A stretch of 64,000 nucleotides of DNA. Origin: Gautieria morchelliformis. Lineage: Eukaryota > Basidiomycota > Agaricomycetes > Gomphales > Gomphaceae. Where the stretch lies: assembly GCA_015179125.1 (NCBI GenBank), contig WHVA01000107.1, positions 124,001-188,000 of the forward strand, read 5' to 3'. Positions 1-9,687 of the stretch are shown one piece after another (positions within the stretch are counted from its first letter, which is position 1; each line of letters opens with the position of its first letter). The position numbers and the translations under genes are program-made. The notes under the pieces are model-generated. The model searched no databases. It saw only the letters and a list, made by a program, of their open reading frames with translations, and was not told where the DNA came from.

Positions 1-66
1 TGTGAGGACATGCTACATGTGAGGTAGGGGACATGAGACATGGGAGAAATGTGTAGAGTCATTACC

Positions 67-747
67 TGTTATGTATCAGGTTTGGATCTAAAAGGACTGC
101 AGCTTCAACTTATATGTTGCACCCCCAACTATCATCCTAAGTATTTTGGAGATCTGAGATTGGAAGTTGGAAGAGGCTGAGTATTGTAACTGAAGTAGTA
201 AGGGTTCAAGAATTGAGTTAAGTTGGATATGGAGAAATCAAGTTGGAAGACGGAGGTCAGAGAGACAGAGGCCTTGCAGGTCTAAGAACTGGAGACAGTG
301 CAAAGGGAGTCACGTATCAAAGTCGATTATCTGATTGCTGAACAGAGCCACACATGACTGGGTTTTATCCAAAGAGCTGAGACAACATGTCAGAAGGTAG
401 AGGTAAGCAATTCCAGTGCAAGCAAAAGTAACTAGGATAAATAGAGAAAGTAACTAATACGGAACAAGAGGAACTACAAGGGGGTGCCGGGTAGAACTAA
501 GGACAATCAATAGGCAAAAGAACAAGGGGAATGTGGGTCTAATTGATAGTGGAACAAATGGATCTCCTGATGCTCCGGACTTGCTATGCTAAGGGTCAAG
601 TAGGGAAGGATGGTGAATAGAGTCAAAAGGGGAAGTATGTGAATAGTAAAGAACAAGGGGATGAAAAGGTCAAAGTGTGGACATTGCGGAATTGAGCCAG
701 AGGAGGCATGGAGGTACCAGAGTTGGTCAAGCAGCATGGTCATAACA
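67..747 (+). mobile_element. Solo LTR, family C (older insertion)
   Basis: An LTR-like segment of about 680 bp starts TGTTATG and ends CATAACA. It is flanked by a perfect 5-bp target duplication TTACC (62-66 and 748-752). No internal coding region remains, so it is a solo LTR. The right-hand part of the same insertion, with the same flank TTACC, recurs in Helitron unit 2 (ending 3759), so it was already present when the units multiplied. Superfamily is not decidable from the LTR alone. Confidence 0.65.
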
Positions 748-918
748 TTACCTGCCTTGATGTGTTACTTAGAGCTACTTTCAATCAATAAGATGAGTTT
801 TACTTATCTGAAAGAAGTTTTCTTATCCGAATATGTTTGACTTATCCCAAGTTTTATTTACCCAAGGCGTTTGACCTTGCTGGTGCGTTTGACCTTACCG
901 AGGCGTTTGACTTGCACC

Positions 919-946
919 CCCGCGCGAAGCGCGGGTATCCACCTAG
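919..946 (+). repeat. Helitron 3' terminus 1
   Basis: Hairpin CCCGCGC-GAA-GCGCGGG at 919-935, then TATCCACCTAG, with the next base T. Identical in design to 3912-3939 and 5837-5861. Confidence 0.75.
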
Positions 947-1271
947 TTACACTATATGAAAGCGCCTAGGTGGGAGGTTGTGGGCGCGCTGACCAATGCT
1001 GACCAATGCTTGGTCATTAGTTTGTCAGCGGAGCGTGTGAGCGGCGCAGCCGCGAGCCAAGAACGCTGCGCAGCATGGTCACGTGACCGTTTGCGTTCCA
1101 AATTAGGTCAGCGGCGAGCGGCGCAGCCGCGAGAGAACGCTGCGCAGTGGTCACGTGACCCTTTCGCGACCAGAGCGCGCATACGCGAGTGTGGTCCGTG
1201 CACGACACGCGTGCACGGTATAAAGGCCGAACGGTAAGGACATAACGCCAGGAACCTGCCCAACCGGCGAT

Positions 1272-1445
1272 TCCTCTGTCTGCTGTCTGCTATGTGCTCT
1301 GTCTGCTCTGTGCTCTGTGCTCTGTGCTGTCTGCTCTGTGCTCTGTCCGCTGTCTGCTCTGTGCTCTGTCTGCTCTGGGTGCTGTCTGCTGTCTGCTCTG
1401 TCTGCTGTCAGCTCTGTCTGCTGTCAGCTCTGTCTGCTGTCACCT
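1272..1445 (+). repeat. CTGTCTGCTCTG-type microsatellite
   Basis: Irregular repeats of CTGTCTG, CTCTGTG and CTGTCAG. The open frames here, rich in Cys, Leu and Ser, are by-products of the repeat and not genes. Confidence 0.8.
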
Positions 1446-1679
1446 CCTCTAGCCGGCTGGCTGGCTATTGCTTTGGCTGGCTGGCTATCTATTGGTAGGT
1501 AATATCTTTTTGTTAATGCATTGCCATGTATTTTATTTTATTTGTGTTGGTAATTTTATTGGTTCCTTTTTTTTTTTCATCATATAGTATTGTCACATGT
1601 GCATTATATTTTTGTGATTTTTTTCGAAATTAGATTTAGATAACATCCCAAGACTGCTGAAAAAGATTGTTTTAATATC

Positions 1680-2270
1680 AATATTTTTTGGGTTTTTTTT
1701 CGAAAATAGACATCAATAAGTTTCCTCTAAAATTAATGACAATATGTTCTACATTTAAATGTGGTTTGTTTTATTGTTTTATTTACTGTAAAGCTGCTTA
1801 CCAGCCACTCCTCTCTGGCTATACTGGTGGCTGGCTTACTATGGCTTTGGCTGGGCTCTGGGTTTCTCTGTCAGTCTCTGGGCTTCTCTGGCTTTGGCTG
1901 GGCATTAATCACAGCTTCTGCTTCAATGTACTGTACTTTTTTGACATTTTTTCGCAGATAGATATCAATAAATTATCCTGACTTTGTGAAGATTGACAAC
2001 AGCTCCAGGTTAAATGTACAGTGCATTTTTTTGACATTTTTCGAAAAATAGATAGTCCTAACTTTGCTAAAATTAATAACAGCTTCAGCTTACATGTACT
2101 GGACATTTTCTTGACATTTTTTCACAAAATAGATAATCCTGACTTTGCTAAAAATTAATGACAGCAGCTGCTTAAATATGGTTTCCTTGACTATTTTATT
2201 TATGTCTGTATATGTCACAAAATAGATATTGATACATGTCCCTGAGTTTGCTAAAAGTTAATAAGTAGTA
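1680..2270 (+). repeat. AT-rich tandem repeat, about 90-bp unit
   Basis: The motif TTTTTGACATTTTTTCGCA followed by AATAGATATCAATAA and a 'tcctgactttgctaaa' segment recurs at roughly 85-95 bp intervals. The same repeat returns in Helitron unit 3 at about 4385-4770, which supports shared ancestry of the two units. Confidence 0.7.
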
Positions 2271-2334
2271 ACAGCCTCTGCTTGCTTCACTTTGAGGCCC
2301 TTGGGATATGCTACACATGCTATACTTGAGGGGC

Positions 2335-2727
2335 ATGCTACACACACTATGCATGGGGACACGCATGTTCTGCGTGGAGACATGCATGTTATGTGTGGAG
2401 ACATGCACGCTATGCTTGGGGACATGCATGCTATGTGTGGAGACACATGTTATGCATGGGGACACACACGCTATGCTTGGGGACATGCATGCTATGCATG
2501 GTGACACACATGTTATGCTTGGAGACACACATTTTATGCATGGGACATGCACCCTATGCTTGGGGACATGCATGCCACATGTGGGGACACACTATCCTTG
2601 GGGACAGACAGGCTATGCATGGGGACACACATGCTATGCGTGGAGACACGCATGTTATGCGTGGGGACAAGCATGCTATCCATGGGGACATACACACTAT
2701 GCTTGGGGACATGCATGTTATGCGTGG
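2335..2727 (+). repeat. 21-bp minisatellite (GGGGACATGCATGCTATGC type)
   Basis: About 19 imperfect 21-bp units of the form atgc(t/a)tggggacatgcatgct. Because 21 is a multiple of three, it creates overlapping open frames of 60-140 codons on both strands; these are judged non-coding. It lies where the 5' part of the older LTR-C would be expected by comparison with unit 1. Confidence 0.85.
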
Positions 2728-3759
2728 TAAGCAATTCCAGTGCAAGCAAAAGTAACTAGGATAAATGGAGTAAGTAACTAATACGGAACAAGAGGAACTA
2801 CAAGGGGGTGCCAGGTAGAACTAAGAACAATCAATAGGCAAAAGAACAAGGGGAATGTGGGTCTAATTGATTGTTACGTATTGGAATTCCCAGAGGTCGG
2901 AACTGGAAAGGACAACGGCTTCAACTTATGTGTTGCACCCCTGATGAACTACCGTCCTAAGTATTTCGGGATTGACTTGCGGATATCGGAGAAGGCAGAA
3001 GTCAGGAACAGAGTACTGAGAGTCCAGGTTCGAAGGTCGGAGAACAAAGGTCGGAAGAGCGGAAGAGGCGGAGGACAGAGGTTGAGAGCGGAAGGAGACA
3101 AGACTAGCAAAACCCGTTGTGCTAAGAACAGGAGACAGTGCGAAGGGAATCACGTATCGAAGTTGATTATCTGATTGCAGGAACGGAGACATACATGAGG
3201 GGGGTTTATACAAAGAGCTGAAGCAACAGGTAATGGTATGGTACTAAGCAAATTCCGGAGAGTGCAAGAATCGGATAGACATATGGGGCAAGTAACTAAT
3301 GCGGAACAATGGGATGACAAGTGGGGTGCAGGGTAGGGTAAGTACAATGGCAAAGAACAAGGCGAGTAAGTACAATAGGCCTCGGAAGAAACGGAATTAC
3401 GGAAATGGTATCTTGCTGTATTCAGGGTCGAGTACGGGGGCCGGTATCTGGAGGTGGCCAGGGGTACTGAAATCACAAGGGTCGAGGTAGAGGGTTGCGG
3501 ATGGTGCGGAGGATATGCGGATATGGTGGAGATGGTTGAGCAGAACAGTCGTAACATTGATATGGCACAAATGGATCTCCTGATGCTCCGGACTTGCTAT
3601 GCTAAGGGTCAAGTAGGGAAGGCCGGTGAATAGAGTCAAAAGGGGAAGTATGTGAATAGTAAAGAACAAGGGATCAAAAGGTCAAAGTGTGGACATTGCG
3701 GAATAGAGCCAGAGGAGGCATGGAGGTACCAGAGTTGGTCAAGCAGCATGGTCATAACA
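2728..3759 (+). mobile_element. Remnant of older LTR-C, interrupted by a younger LTR-C
   Basis: 2728-2871 matches about 400-548 of unit 1, and 3562-3759 matches about 550-747, ending CATAACA followed by TTACC as in unit 1. The remnant is broken: its left part is missing and it is split by the insertion at 2872-3556. Confidence 0.6.
2872..3556 (+). mobile_element. Solo LTR, family C (younger insertion)
   Basis: A 685-bp element with ends TGTTACG...CGTAACA and a perfect 5-bp target duplication TTGAT (2867-2871 and 3557-3561). Unit 1 has the empty site at about 545-552, where the flanking sequence runs on without the insertion. It therefore arrived after the two Helitron-like units separated. 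No internal region; solo LTR. Confidence 0.75.
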
Positions 3760-3911
3760 TTACCTACCTTGACCTGTTACTTAGAGCTACTTTCAATCAA
3801 TAAGATGTGTTTTACTTATCTGAATGAAATTTTCTTATCCAAATGTGTTTGACTTATCCCAAGTTGATTTACCCAAGGTGTTTGACCTTACCGATGCGTT
3901 TGACTTGCACC

Positions 3912-3939
3912 CCCGCGCGAAGCGCGGGTATCCACCTAG
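3912..3939 (+). repeat. Helitron 3' terminus 2
   Basis: Same 7-bp stem, GAA loop and TATCCACCTAG end as at 919-946; the next base is T and the following unit begins TC. Confidence 0.75.
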
Positions 3940-4774
3940 TCTAAGAGTTAAACGAGGGGGGTGGGTGGTTGTGGGGCCCGCTGACCAATGCTTGGTCATT
4001 AGTTGTCAGCGGAGCGCGCGAGCGGCGCAGCCGCGAGCCCCCGGTCTGTTAGGTCAGCGCCGAGTGGTGCAGCGCGAGCTACAAACGCTAGCGCTTTACC
4101 GGTTCACGACCATACGCGAGTGGTCCGTGCACGACCCTTCGCTTGGTATAAAGAGAGCGATGCTGCAGAACCGCACTCCCCACTGGTGTCCTCCTGTGTT
4201 CTGGCTGTGTGGGCTTACTACTGTTGGCTGGGTCTGGTGCTTTCTGTGTGTCTCTGGGTGCTTTTGGGTTCTGGGTTCTTCTGGTGTCTCTGGGTGTCTT
4301 TCTGTGTGTCTCTGGGTGTCTTTCTGTGTGTCCCTGGGCTTCTTTGGCTGTGACTTGACACACCTTCTGCTTCAATGTCCTGTATATTTTTGATATTTTT
4401 TCGCAAATTGCTATCAATACACCTAACTTGCTAACCTTAATAATAGCCAACTTAAATATCCTGTACATTTTTTGTTATTTTTCGCAGATAGAAATCAATA
4501 ATCTAACTTCCTAACCTTAATAACAGCCACTTAAATATCCTGTATGTTTTTTTGATATTTTTTCGCAAATAGATATCAATAACTTATTCTGACTTTGCTA
4601 AAGTTAATAACAACTTCTGTTTTAATGTAGTGTTTTTTTTTATCTTTTGCAAAAATAAATATAGATATCAATGAATTATCCTGACTTTGCTAAAATTAAT
4701 GACAACAGCTGCTTAAATGTAATTTCTTTTCCTATTTTTATATGTCACAAATAGATACTGATACATGTCCCTGA

Positions 4775-5450
4775 TATTGTGAGGACGCACTACCTGTGGG
4801 GACGCGCTACCTGTGAGGACACATTACATGTGGGGAAACATTATGTTGGGACATGCTACCTGTGAGGACACGTTATGTGTGGGGACACCTTTCGTGTGAG
4901 GACATGCTACCTGTGGGGACACGTTACGTTTGGGGACACGCTACCTGTGAGGACACGTTACGTTTGGGGACACGCTACACGTTACGTGTGGGGACACGCT
5001 ACCTGTGAGGACACATTACGTGTGAGGACATGCTACCTGTGAGGACACGTATTGGACATGTTATGTTGGGGACACATTACGTGTGAGGACACGCTACCAG
5101 TGGGGACACGTTACATGTGGGACACGCTACCGGTGGGACAGGCTACCTGTGAAGACACGCTACCTGTGAGGACACGTTACGTGTGGGGAGCTACCTGTAA
5201 GGACACGTTACTGTGGGGACACGCTACCTGTGAGGACACGCTACCTGTGAGGACACGCTACCTGTGAGGACACGCTACCTGTGAGGACACGCTACCTGTA
5301 CAGCTACCTGTGAGGACATGCTACCTGTGAGGACACGTTACGTTGGGACACGCTACCTGTGTTACGTTTGGGGACACGCTACCTGTGAGGACACATTACG
5401 TGTTATTGGACACGCTACTGTGAGACATGTTACCTTTGTGTGAGGACATG
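4775..5450 (+). repeat. 17-bp minisatellite (CTACCTGTGAGGACACG type)
   Basis: Dozens of 17-bp units alternating CTACCTGTGAGGACACG and TTACGTGTGGGGACACG. Non-coding; related in composition to the 21-bp array in unit 2. Confidence 0.85.
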
Positions 5451-5836
5451 CTATCCAACTGCACTTTGGGTCTCCCCCATTTCTGATTTGGTATGTGTTT
5501 CTGGTTCTGTGAGAGTGTCACTGGGATCAGCTGGCATATCCATATACACATTGTCAAAATCAGGATCCCAAGGTCATTATTGGATCTATTTCACAATGCA
5601 CAAGCTTTGAAACCTGTGGATTATGACAATAGGCGCAATCTTATAATCTCTGATGATTCAGTCAATACTTCACCACTTTCATGTCTAGAGTCGCTGGGAA
5701 AGCCATCCCAGGGTCAAGAGGGAGGTCTGCATGATCGGCTGTTCCAGGGGGCATACATGATTCATGATAAATAATTTGCATGATGCTTTTTATTTGCCAC
5801 AATGCACTTGACCTTACTGATGCGTTTGACCTACAC

Positions 5837-5861
5837 CCCGCGCGAAGCGCGGTACCCACTA
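5837..5861 (+). repeat. Helitron 3' terminus 3
   Basis: Stem CCGCGC-GAA-GCGCGG, then TACCCACTAG and T. One base pair shorter than termini 1 and 2, but with the same layout. Confidence 0.7.
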
Positions 5862-6905
5862 GTGGAAAATATAGACAATGAGACTGCGCATATGTTTGTC
5901 ACAATGGGGTGACACGGGGTGACGCGGCTGGCTTACGCGTTCACTCCTGCAGCTCATGCCAGATCTCACCAGAGGCGGTGTTAACTGGGGTTGAATAGGA
6001 CTACTACGCAGATGTCAGTGCAGTCACAGCACCGGGAAATCAGGTGGAAATGGCAGAATGCAGATGCGAATGCATGTGCAGACACGGGCAATCGAGTGAC
6101 GACGAGTGCGAGTGCATCCAGAAAACTCGAGTTGAAGCTGTCAAAGCAGACGTACCGGTATCAGTTGGTGGCAGATCTGAACCGGAAGCAACTAGGTTTT
6201 GTAAAATAGATTAGAGCTACCTCTTCATGCAAAATGTGGGCAAAGGCCTTCCGGTATCGGTTGGTGGCAGATCTGAACTGGAAGCGACTGTTTATTGTAA
6301 AACACGTCGGTGCGTCACCGGTATCTGCAGATTTAGCCATTCATTACCGGTATTTACAGCTACGCGCAGCCCTAATTCGAGCCGATTTCCACTGGGGTTG
6401 AAGCGCTGAGATCTGAGGAACGGATCGGATCCGCTGAGAGGGATTAATAGGTTTTGTTACCGTTTTTGGCGTCGAAATACAGGGCTCCATGTATCCGGGG
6501 CCTGCGGTATCATGGCGCCATGTCTGTAAGTTCAAAGTTGGCCAAAAGGCGCTGGCGACCACGATCGATCGCATGTGGCGTATAAGAGAGGCTTGGCTTA
6601 CTAAGCGGCAATGAATGCAACCGGCAATACGCCAAGCAGTTGGGGCCTTTACTGACATCTGGATGATGAAGCCGAGTACTACGTAGCGAGGGCGCTTGCC
6701 TGATTGACGCGAGGTGGTTCTAACTTTACGCTGTCTCCTCTGGGGAATTTGTCATGATAGCGCTCCACACACCCGATTAGTGCGATACCAGTGCTTCATC
6801 TCACTGTGTCCGCCTCCCATCGCCAACGACATTGTCCACGGCAAAGGCACGTATAATAGCGAGACTCAATCGAGGGATCGAAGCGTAGCGCTTAGCACCA
6901 TTACC
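5862..6905. other. Intergenic, with a small local duplication
   Basis: No gene recognised. A segment of about 40 bp, ccggtatcagttggtggcag and on, at 6154-6193 recurs with few changes at 6251-6290 (period about 97 bp). A TATA-like word (tataat at about 6851) lies about 55 bp before the ATG at 6906. Confidence 0.5.
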
Positions 6906-8703
6906 ATGGCCCTCGTCAACCTACAACCCACGTATGGATCTCTCTTTCTTGGAGTCGTTACTTCCGTGGGGTAAGCTGCCTCAGCTATCCTTCAGCATAC
7001 GCTTTCCCCCAGCTATATGAGCTGATGGAACCGGATTCAGCTTGATGGGAATCACCACTCTGCAAGCATGGTTATACTGGAACGCATACGGCTCCAAGGA
7101 TAGCCTCAGGACAAAGCTTATGGTCTATCTCCTCGCACTACACCCCACTATCTCATACTTATGTATACTGTGTTCATTGCATAGGTCGCGACTGTTTGGT
7201 ATTACACGATCCATTATTGTAAGCTCCTACGAAAAGTAATGCGGAATGCCTAGGACTTTGGAATTCCTGCGAGTTTGTTTGCGGTCCACGCCGTCTACCA
7301 TTACCTTGTTCTCGAATGGGGAAATCCAAAGGCCCTTGCGAGTTCCATCTGGTAAGCAACGCAGAAAGCCTTCCTCGCAGTGGTCTAACTGCCTCGTAGG
7401 AGCGTCGATGTGCGTACTGAATTTATTAATGCAGCGACTCGCTCAATGACGTGTAAATGATGCATAGATTAACCTGATTATCACCGTCAGTAGCCGCCCT
7501 ATCATGTGAGATGCTCGAGCTGTCTGATAGCTTTGAGCAGGCTTTCATCCAGCTCATTGTTCATTGCTACTTCGCCTACCGGGTCAAAGTCTGTGCGTGT
7601 AAACCACATTCTCGGTCTGTAAAATATATTAACCTTGCCTAGTGAGCGGGGGAAATTGGTACATGGTTTCTCTGATCGTGAGCTATCAAATAATGTGCAG
7701 CATGAATGATGACCATGACAATGTTCAGGATTCTTCGCTTTCGGAAATTGGGGTAAGTCTCATACTTCTTCGTTAGTATACACATCGCTGCAGGCATTCG
7801 CCGCTCCGTGTACCACACACTTACTGGGTGCTCACTTTCTCTTTGGTATGGTTAGCCATGACGATCGGTGGGTGCTCGTGCTCCCTCGCGGGAACCATTC
7901 GTGCTAAACCTATCGCGCAGCTACGTATGGCGCCACGTATGTCAACTAAGGTTTTTATCTGAAACGGTGTTATCACTGATATCATCCGACAGTATTGCAG
8001 CCGACACATTTTCCAAGATCCAGGCAGCAGACAACCTTCCTGGGGTAAGCACTCAATCTCTTCGGGCAGGGCCATCTGAGTGACCGTCTTCGTACAGAAC
8101 TTCGCCACCGCCGCATTGTCCTGCGCCATCGCCGCAGACGTGTCTATCACTGTGTTTCTCCTCTACTGTCTGAATCGCTACCGTGAAGCACACTCACCGT
8201 GAGTGACTTCTCAGGCTGGGCTGCGAACGCTTGCCAATGGACGTCCATGATACGTCTGGCATTGTACTTAGGTCTCTCTCACTTATCACCGACTGATGGT
8301 CTATTCCGTCAACGTCGGAATCCTCACTAGGTTGGCTGTTTTATACTTTCAATCTGTCAGCTCCCTCTGATCATCCGTCAGTCTGTCAGATATAGCAGTG
8401 CTCGTACTGGTACCCGCATTCGTTTGCCTGGCTATCTCATGCACTCATGTTCCTTTAGTCTGACGGGCCCTTGCATGGTGGTCTTCAGTACTACGCCATG
8501 TACGAGGTTGTTGGCAATTGTGGGTTCTTTCCCTTTTCTTCTGTTGTATACGTATTCAGCCTCGTCTGATGGCTTCATCCCAGTCTACGCCAATTCTTTG
8601 CTCGGAACGTACGTGTGGTCTCCTAATTTCTGCATGTGTGAATTCACATAGAAAGATGAACAGTCTAAACGCCAGGGAAAAGCGTACGAAAAATCCGCCC
8701 TGA
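6906..8703 (+). pseudogene. DUF6534-type 7-TM protein, copy A (probably decayed)
   Basis: Exon 1 (6906-6970) encodes MALVNLQPTYGSLFLGVV. After an intron (6971-7040), exon 2 gives LMGITTLQAWLYWNAYG, the typical first helices of the fungal DUF6534 family. Later blocks match the family and copy B: HAVYHYLVLEWGNP (about 7285-7325), LIVHCYFAYRVKV (about 7551-7590), AIAADVSITVFLLYCLNRYR (about 8125-8175) and VYANSLLGT-LNARE near the end. Relative to copy B (9688-11620), one base is missing near 7278 (in the exon before HAVYHYLV) and one is extra near 8680, so the reading frame breaks. The family is a set of membrane proteins of unknown function, widely expanded in Agaricomycetes. Exon borders in the middle are uncertain. 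Confidence 0.6.
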
Positions 8704-9687
8704 CGTTGCAATGTCTTCAGGTCCGCCTACACTGGGCACATTTCCGGTATTGTTGCTACTACTTCAAACTCCAGACTCCTTAATCTCATGACAATGATGC
8801 CGTCCTATTTTGCAGCGTGATACTGTCGTCTTCGTCCACCAGACATCTGCCGCTACAAGTCGACTGTCGAGGATTCGACAAAGATGGAGCTCCAGGTACT
8901 ACTAAACCAGTACCATGGCCAATGCTTGGTGGCTGATTATCATTTCGAACAGGACCTGTCTTCGCAAAGCTCAAATAGTGGCCATAGAAACTGAATGGCA
9001 GCTTATTATTAGCTTTAAATCAGTGTACCTGTTGTTATTCTTGTCATTTGAGCCAAGAAACCACTTGCGGTACCGTAACCTTGTGGTCCTAGTGACGACA
9101 ATGTGCAGTTAAACAGAACCAAGGCTATCCCTCAGTTGTTCTATATATGCTGTTGGTTTCTATGCCGTTTCTATGCTTCTGTCAGGCAAGTTTCGGCTAG
9201 AAAGGAACGTTGACGTCATTGCACTGGAATCATCTGATTAGATCACTGGGAAATACTATTACTCTGCGGCCCGGTATTGCTATCCAAAGTAGTAGTAAAG
9301 GTTCCCAACGATGTAATACCGGGCCTACCACACTGGTGCCTCAATGGACCATGCACTAACTCACTTTTATGTTACATAAAGGGAAAGAAAGAAAGAAAGA
9401 CAAGTTTGCCTCAGAAAAGACCCTGGAGTGCCGCAGCCCTGCTAGGCAAAATTTACTTGTTATGTAATCGATCATCCAATGGAGTCCTAGGCATAATTAC
9501 CCGAATCTGTCAATGGCCGTGATCAAATTTAATATTGAGGTACGTAGCATGCCGGCTGGTGAGTGGAAACCCCTGGTGGCGTTGCACTGTACTTATGTAA
9601 GCACCCACCTGCCAGTGAACTAACAAGTACCCTCAGTGATTCAGTCAATATCCCGGTCGCTACTGAAGCTCTGCTGGAGTGACGCAC
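8704..9687. other. Intergenic between DUF6534 copies
   Basis: The first part (to about 8900) still resembles the 3' end of copy B, as expected from tandem duplication. A short (GAAA)n tract sits at about 9383-9400. Nothing else recognised. Confidence 0.4.

Larger units (their letters stand above)
1..946 (+). mobile_element. Helitron-like unit 1 (3' part)
   Basis: The 3' end carries a 7-bp GC stem with a GAA loop (919-935), then 11 nt ending in CTAG at 943-946, followed by T. This is the classic Helitron 3' terminus (hairpin, short spacer, CTRR, insertion before T). Bases 1-45 look like the end of a GGGGACAtG-type minisatellite, as in the next units. No helicase/Rep protein is visible, so the unit is non-autonomous. 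Its 5' end lies outside the window. A solo LTR (67-747) is inserted in it. The tail (about 780-918) is shared with unit 2. Confidence 0.7.
947..3939 (+). mobile_element. Helitron-like unit 2 (non-autonomous)
   Basis: The unit starts directly after the CTAG of unit 1 and ends with its own hairpin and CTAG (3912-3939). In order it contains a GC-rich block with CACGTGACC-like words (about 990-1230), a CTGTCTGCTCTG-type microsatellite (1272-1445), AT-rich repeats of about 90 bp (1680-2270), a 21-bp minisatellite (2335-2727), LTR-C remnants with a younger LTR-C inside (2728-3759), and the conserved tail. No transposase is seen. The direct abutment of 3' end to next unit suggests a rolling-circle style tandem array. 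The 5' end (TTACAC) is less canonical than the TC expected for Helitrons. Confidence 0.6.
3940..5861 (+). mobile_element. Helitron-like unit 3 (non-autonomous)
   Basis: Begins with TC (the usual Helitron 5' dinucleotide) directly after the CTAG of unit 2 and ends with a slightly shortened hairpin and CTAG at 5837-5861. Its first part repeats unit 2: a GC-rich block with 'gctgaccaatgcttggtcat', then the AT-rich repeat of about 90 bp (4385-4770), then a GGGGACACG-type minisatellite (4775-5450). The stretch 5451-5780 is not shared with units 1-2 and may be captured sequence; I recognise no gene in it. LTR-C is absent. Only the last 50 bp or so match the tails of the other units. Confidence 0.6.

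Noticed and set aside
2196-2759. Long overlapping open frames on both strands
   Set aside because: They are produced by the 21-bp minisatellite, whose unit length is a multiple of three; composition is Met/Cys/His-rich and repetitive.
4775-5450. Possible CRISPR-like array
   Set aside because: Units are contiguous 17-mers without unique spacers; this is a fungal minisatellite.
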